A DNA stretch of 64,000 nucleotides from Saccharicrinis sp963666825 (GTDB lineage: Bacteria; Bacteroidota; Bacteroidia; Bacteroidales; Marinilabiliaceae): positions 5,642,001 through 5,706,000 of the forward strand of contig OY763044.2 of the NCBI GenBank assembly GCA_963666825.2. Direction: 5' to 3'. Below the pieces are notes generated by a model. It had not been told where the DNA came from. It did no database searches and worked only from the letters and a program-made list of their open reading frames with translations. Numbering within the stretch: position 1 is the stretch's first letter; the number at the start of each line of letters is the position of its first letter. Of this stretch, positions 60,498-64,000 are shown piece after piece. A program made the translations under genes and the position numbers.

Positions 60498-62261
60498 ATG
60501 TTTCAGAAGGAGTATATTAAAGATCGCATGTTAAAGGAGGTGGCTCATATTTGGAATAAAAATGGCCACATCAATGAGGATAGTTTTGATCCGATAGTAA
60601 ACATGTTAGTTACGGCCCTGTCTTCGGAGTCTGAAATAATGTATAAGGAGTTAGGTAGGTCAGAGAGTCGAATTGCCGACAGTCTTATGTCAAAATTAAT
60701 TCCAAATATAAATAAAGGAGTACAGCCTGGTCATACAATGGTTCTGTTGAGTGCAGGAGAACCAAGTTTAAACCTTCCTCTCCATACTGAATTGGTATCA
60801 CATGTGAGTTCGTTTTCAGAGAAGCTTGAAGAAATTAATTTTGTTACAGCTCATGATGTAAATCTTTTTCAAGGTGGAGTTGTGGGTATGTATTCTGCTA
60901 GTTCAAGTTATAGTGTGGTAGATTACAGATTTAAGGTTGAAGGATATGTTTCTAATAAAGAAATCCGGAATAATCAATTAATGATTGATTTGGAATATAT
61001 TGGAGATGTTTTAGATATTAATGAAATCCCATTGTTTTTTGATTTAAAATTAACTGATTTCAAACGACGATTATTTTATGAAAGTCTTTCGAGAGCTACT
61101 TTTTATATAAATGAGATACCTGTTTCGAGAAAAAAAGTTTTAAAGTCAGATCTTCTTATTGAAGAAACTGATAGTCCACTGCTAGCTTTGGGAAATTCAG
61201 TAATAGATTTTTATAGTCATCAATATTATCTATTAGACTTGCCTTCGCATCTGAGAAATAAAAACAGGAGCATAGATAAAAAAATAAAAAATACACTTTC
61301 AATTACTATTGATTTTGGTAGTTTCTTATATCCTGAAATTGTGAAGGAGTTATTCTGTTATGTAAATGCAGTACCTGTCATTAATGTTCAGAAAAGAAAT
61401 AAAATATTTAAATCCAAAAGTAAATTACCGGTTATTCATTTGTCTCAAGAGGATTCATTTTACTGTATTGATTCTATATATTCAGATGATGGGAGAAAAT
61501 ATCTGGAATACAAAGGTGAGGTTTCCAATAAAGAACAGCAGGGAGTATATCATATAAGAAGAGAAGGTGTTGAGGGGCTTAATGGTAAAACTGCCAATGA
61601 GATGATAGATTATTTGTTAGGTATACTGAGAAATGAAACTGCTGTATTAACCAGTGTTACTAATGGCAATTTCGCAAATGATTTAAAAGTTCTAAAACAA
61701 ATTACTGCTAAAATGGAATATTCTTTAGCTGATAAAATTTCAGAATATGATTCAGTATATGTTTTCTTGAATGAGGATAAAGTTCCGGAATATTTGTTTG
61801 TAGATTATTATACTACTAAAGGAAATGGAATTGGAGGAATAAAAATTAATCATCCCTTATTTGCCACTAAAGGAACTGTTTTAAGTCAAAATGGAAATTT
61901 TATTTTATCTCCGTTTGTTGGAGGAAGAGGGGTATTGAAAGATGAAGATTATATAAATGAAGTCAGACATTCGTTACTTACAAATGGCAGGATTGTGACA
62001 TCTAGGGATGTAACTTGTCTTGTGCAGAAATACTTTGGAAAGTACGTGGATAATATCATGATCGAAAAAGGGATGTTGCAGAGTTCTGATGTTAATCGTG
62101 GTTATATAAGAACTATTGATGTAAAGGTCAAAACTGATGGTAATTTAAATTGGGAGGAATGTTGTACGATAGGGAAAATTATTCTTTGTGAACTCGAGGA
62201 AAATGGTTCTGACATTTACCCATATCGTTTAATTATCGATAAAACTGAAGTCTTAAAGTAA
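60498..62261 (+). CDS. tssF: T6SS baseplate protein TssF (T6SS-iii form)
   Basis: From the ATG at 60498 the protein has 587 residues. The tssE-tssF order and the N-terminal region (MFQKEYIKDRMLKEVAHIW) with SESRIADSLMSKLIPNINK fit TssF, whose proteobacterial form starts with similar helices and a long beta region. It forms the baseplate wedge with TssG, which is not in the window. Identification rests on length, order and partial motifs, so it is less certain than for TssH or TssC. Confidence 0.78.
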   Translation: MFQKEYIKDRMLKEVAHIWNKNGHINEDSFDPIVNMLVTALSSESEIMYKELGRSESRIADSLMSKLIPNINKGVQPGHTMVLLSAGEPSLNLPLHTELVSHVSSFSEKLEEINFVTAHDVNLFQGGVVGMYSASSSYSVVDYRFKVEGYVSNKEIRNNQLMIDLEYIGDVLDINEIPLFFDLKLTDFKRRLFYESLSRATFYINEIPVSRKKVLKSDLLIEETDSPLLALGNSVIDFYSHQYYLLDLPSHLRNKNRSIDKKIKNTLSITIDFGSFLYPEIVKELFCYVNAVPVINVQKRNKIFKSKSKLPVIHLSQEDSFYCIDSIYSDDGRKYLEYKGEVSNKEQQGVYHIRREGVEGLNGKTANEMIDYLLGILRNETAVLTSVTNGNFANDLKVLKQITAKMEYSLADKISEYDSVYVFLNEDKVPEYLFVDYYTTKGNGIGGIKINHPLFATKGTVLSQNGNFILSPFVGGRGVLKDEDYINEVRHSLLTNGRIVTSRDVTCLVQKYFGKYVDNIMIEKGMLQSSDVNRGYIRTIDVKVKTDGNLNWEECCTIGKIILCELEENGSDIYPYRLIIDKTEVLK

Positions 62262-62281
62262 AAATAACCCAACCATTAACT

Positions 62282-63280
62282 ATGAATGAAAAAAATATAC
62301 AGTATCGAATTGATTCAAAAGTAATTCAATTGTTTGTGCTGATTGGTGTGATGGGAGTTGGTATTTTGAGTTATCAATTTTACACCTATCATCCTTTATT
62401 AAAGGTTGAATTTGAAATTCTTGGAGATCATCATAAGAAGAATGAGATGATAAAGTTTGAAAACAAAACCTATGGTAAGCACCAATTTGAATGGGACTTT
62501 GGTGATAGTAGTAAAATTTCAGTTAAAAGATCACCTATACATATTTATGAAAGACCAGGAAAATATCAGGTAAACCTCATGGTTGATGGAAAATATAATA
62601 AAAAGATTGAGATAGAGATTGGTAATGAATACAGTGTAGCTCCTGAAATGGTGCTTCCCAAAATAGTTGGTCCAACAACTGTGTTTGTGAATAAAAAGTT
62701 TACTCTTACCTGCCCTACAGAAAAAGTAAAAAGTTATGCATGGTATGTTGATAACGATAAGACTCCCAAATGTTTTAAAAAACAATTAAACTATACTTTT
62801 AATAAGCCAGGGTATAAAACGGTAAAGTTGGTTGTTAATGGAGATTTAAACCACGCAGTGAAATCAAGTATTTATGTGAAGCAGCAAAAAAATACTAAGG
62901 CTCGTGAAATTGGAAATAAAATTGAAGATGATGAAAATTCCGAAGAATTTATTCCTGATACACCTGACTTATATGTGGAAATAGCAAAATTAAAAAAAGA
63001 GGAAGAAAAAGTATGGATTTTACCTGAAGATAGTGAGTTGCAGGTTCAGTTTGTAAATGTCTTAACAAAAGATGGTGACGAAGCCGATTTTGTGAAATAT
63101 TTTAATGAAGATATTCATTATAAATTGGTTTATGCAAATCAGAGTTATGTATCGTTTGCCGAATTGGTAAATGAGTTAAAAGGGAATGAATTTGTTATAA
63201 AGGAGTTTTCAACATTAAGAAATGATAACCGAATTACCAAATTAACCATTAGATATCGTATAAAAAGAAGATTGTTATAA
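62282..63280 (+). CDS. T6SS-iii-associated membrane protein with PKD domain
   Basis: This 332-residue protein has one membrane helix at about residues 14-33. A PKD-like beta domain follows (about 40-105) with the hallmark WDFGD (71-75), then a second similar domain (about 125-200) with an SYAWYVDND core. A charged acidic linker (about 210-235) leads to an alpha/beta C-terminal domain. It lies between tssF and tssK. Subtype iii replaces the usual TssJLM membrane complex with proteins called TssN-TssR. This could be one of them (TssP or TssR), but I cannot tell which. Confidence 0.7.
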   Translation: MNEKNIQYRIDSKVIQLFVLIGVMGVGILSYQFYTYHPLLKVEFEILGDHHKKNEMIKFENKTYGKHQFEWDFGDSSKISVKRSPIHIYERPGKYQVNLMVDGKYNKKIEIEIGNEYSVAPEMVLPKIVGPTTVFVNKKFTLTCPTEKVKSYAWYVDNDKTPKCFKKQLNYTFNKPGYKTVKLVVNGDLNHAVKSSIYVKQQKNTKAREIGNKIEDDENSEEFIPDTPDLYVEIAKLKKEEEKVWILPEDSELQVQFVNVLTKDGDEADFVKYFNEDIHYKLVYANQSYVSFAELVNELKGNEFVIKEFSTLRNDNRITKLTIRYRIKRRLL

Positions 63281-63292
63281 TACGTTTAAACT

Positions 63293-64000
63293 ATGAGTAA
63301 TAAAATATATAGGCCAGTTAACTGGGTAAATGGGATGAATATTAATCAATCTCATTTTGTAAAAGAACAAATGAGTAACCTCACAACGCAAATGTCAGCA
63401 TTACAAACCTGTTTATCTCCTTTTAATTATGGCTTTATTGTCGAAGAAGGCAAAGGTGAAAAATATATTTGGATTGACATTAATAATAATCTTGGTATAA
63501 ATGTAGAGCTTGCTAATGTAAAGATTTTATTCTCTAATGGTTATTTATTGGAGTTTTTGAATAGAGATGAAAATTTTGGCGTCTTTTATTCTGTATTACC
63601 AGAAGATAAGTCACAGGAATATGCAATTGTTTTAAGAGTTAATGTTAACGATCGAGTTGCGTTTGGAAATCCGGATGCAGAAGAGGAACCAATTCGTAAG
63701 CCTTATGTGATTCCTAAAATTACCTTGTCGCTTATAGGTGTTAATGAAGTTAATTCTTCATTTTTTGATATCAATAGTGTCGTTGTTGGAAGGTTGATAA
63801 ATAATGATGAAACGTGGGTTGTAGATTCAGATTATATACCACCGGTTCACAATATTTATAATAATTCAAATCTTATCAGAGTACATCATAATTTTGAGAA
63901 TTATTTAAGTAGTATTGAAAGAAGTACAATAGAGATTATTCAAAAGATCAGGCAGAAAAAGCAAAATAATGAACTTGCTTCAATACTTATGGATATTTCA
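63293..64000 (+). CDS. tssK: T6SS baseplate protein TssK (C-terminus cut by window edge)
   Basis: The frame is open from ATG 63293 to the edge, 236 codons. The N-terminal VNWVNGMNINQSHFVKEQ matches the TssK family start (VxWxxGMxLxPxHF). TssK links baseplate and membrane complex. It is 12 bp after the PKD-domain gene. The rest of the cluster (TssG, Hcp, VgrG and others) should lie beyond the edge or elsewhere. Confidence 0.8.
   Translation, partial: MSNKIYRPVNWVNGMNINQSHFVKEQMSNLTTQMSALQTCLSPFNYGFIVEEGKGEKYIWIDINNNLGINVELANVKILFSNGYLLEFLNRDENFGVFYSVLPEDKSQEYAIVLRVNVNDRVAFGNPDAEEEPIRKPYVIPKITLSLIGVNEVNSSFFDINSVVVGRLINNDETWVVDSDYIPPVHNIYNNSNLIRVHHNFENYLSSIERSTIEIIQKIRQKKQNNELASILMDIS

Overview
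The window comes from a low-GC Bacteroidota genome, most likely class Bacteroidia and a marine-type lineage such as Marinilabiliales/Marinifilaceae. Four things support this. The promoters have the Bacteroidota -7 element TAnnTTTG. There is a gliding/type IX secretion gene set (porP/sprF-like, gldK, gldL, gldM, gldN). The type VI secretion genes are of the Bacteroidota-specific subtype (T6SS-iii). The 16S gene also reads as Bacteroidia. The placement below class is an impression from the sequence, not a computed result.

Layout. Bases 1-4.8 kb (minus strand) hold a cut-off SPFH/band-7 protein, an M16 zinc protease and ttcA. Bases 4.9-7.5 kb (minus) hold the ribosomal operon rplM-rpsI-rpsB-tsf. 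Bases 7.8-8.8 kb (plus) hold guaD and an alkyladenine DNA glycosylase. Bases 8.8-11.5 kb (minus) hold a LytS/LytTR-type two-component pair. Bases 11.8-18.8 kb (plus) look like an envelope operon: a beta-propeller lipoprotein, a 1234-residue phosphoesterase/kinase-like/outer-membrane-barrel fusion, and PBP1C. Bases 18.9-23.1 kb (minus) hold a Spy-like protein, two glycosyltransferases and nadB. Then come glyS (plus), glmS and a DUF4954 beta-helix protein (minus), a one-domain glycogen synthase (minus), and panC-panD-rfaE2-radA (plus). A PBP1A (minus) follows.

Bases 36-45.6 kb (plus) hold topA, an arginase-fold protein that has lost metal ligands, and porP-gldKLMN, the core of the type IX secretion motor and outer-membrane ring. 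Next are manC (minus), an MlaE/MlaF-type lipid ABC transporter and an unrecognised 259-residue protein (plus). One complete rRNA operon (16S-23S-5S, no spacer tRNAs) lies at 50.2-55.0 kb, preceded by four evenly built tandem promoters and two boxA-like motifs. From 55.2 kb to the end lies a divergent T6SS-iii cluster: tssH/clpV-tssB-tssC on the minus strand, and tssE, tssF, a PKD-domain membrane protein and the start of tssK on the plus strand. The 527-bp divergent control region carries a perfect 18-bp direct repeat, one copy on each side.

How the genes fit together. Much of the window is envelope and secretion machinery (T9SS, T6SS, Mla-like lipid transport, two class A penicillin-binding proteins, sugar-nucleotide and glycan genes), set among housekeeping translation genes. 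I saw no insertion sequence, CRISPR array, prophage or tRNA gene. The least explained items are the phosphoesterase fusion, the arginase-fold pseudoenzyme at the T9SS locus, the repeat pair in the T6SS divergent promoter, the PKD-domain T6SS protein and the 259-residue unknown.
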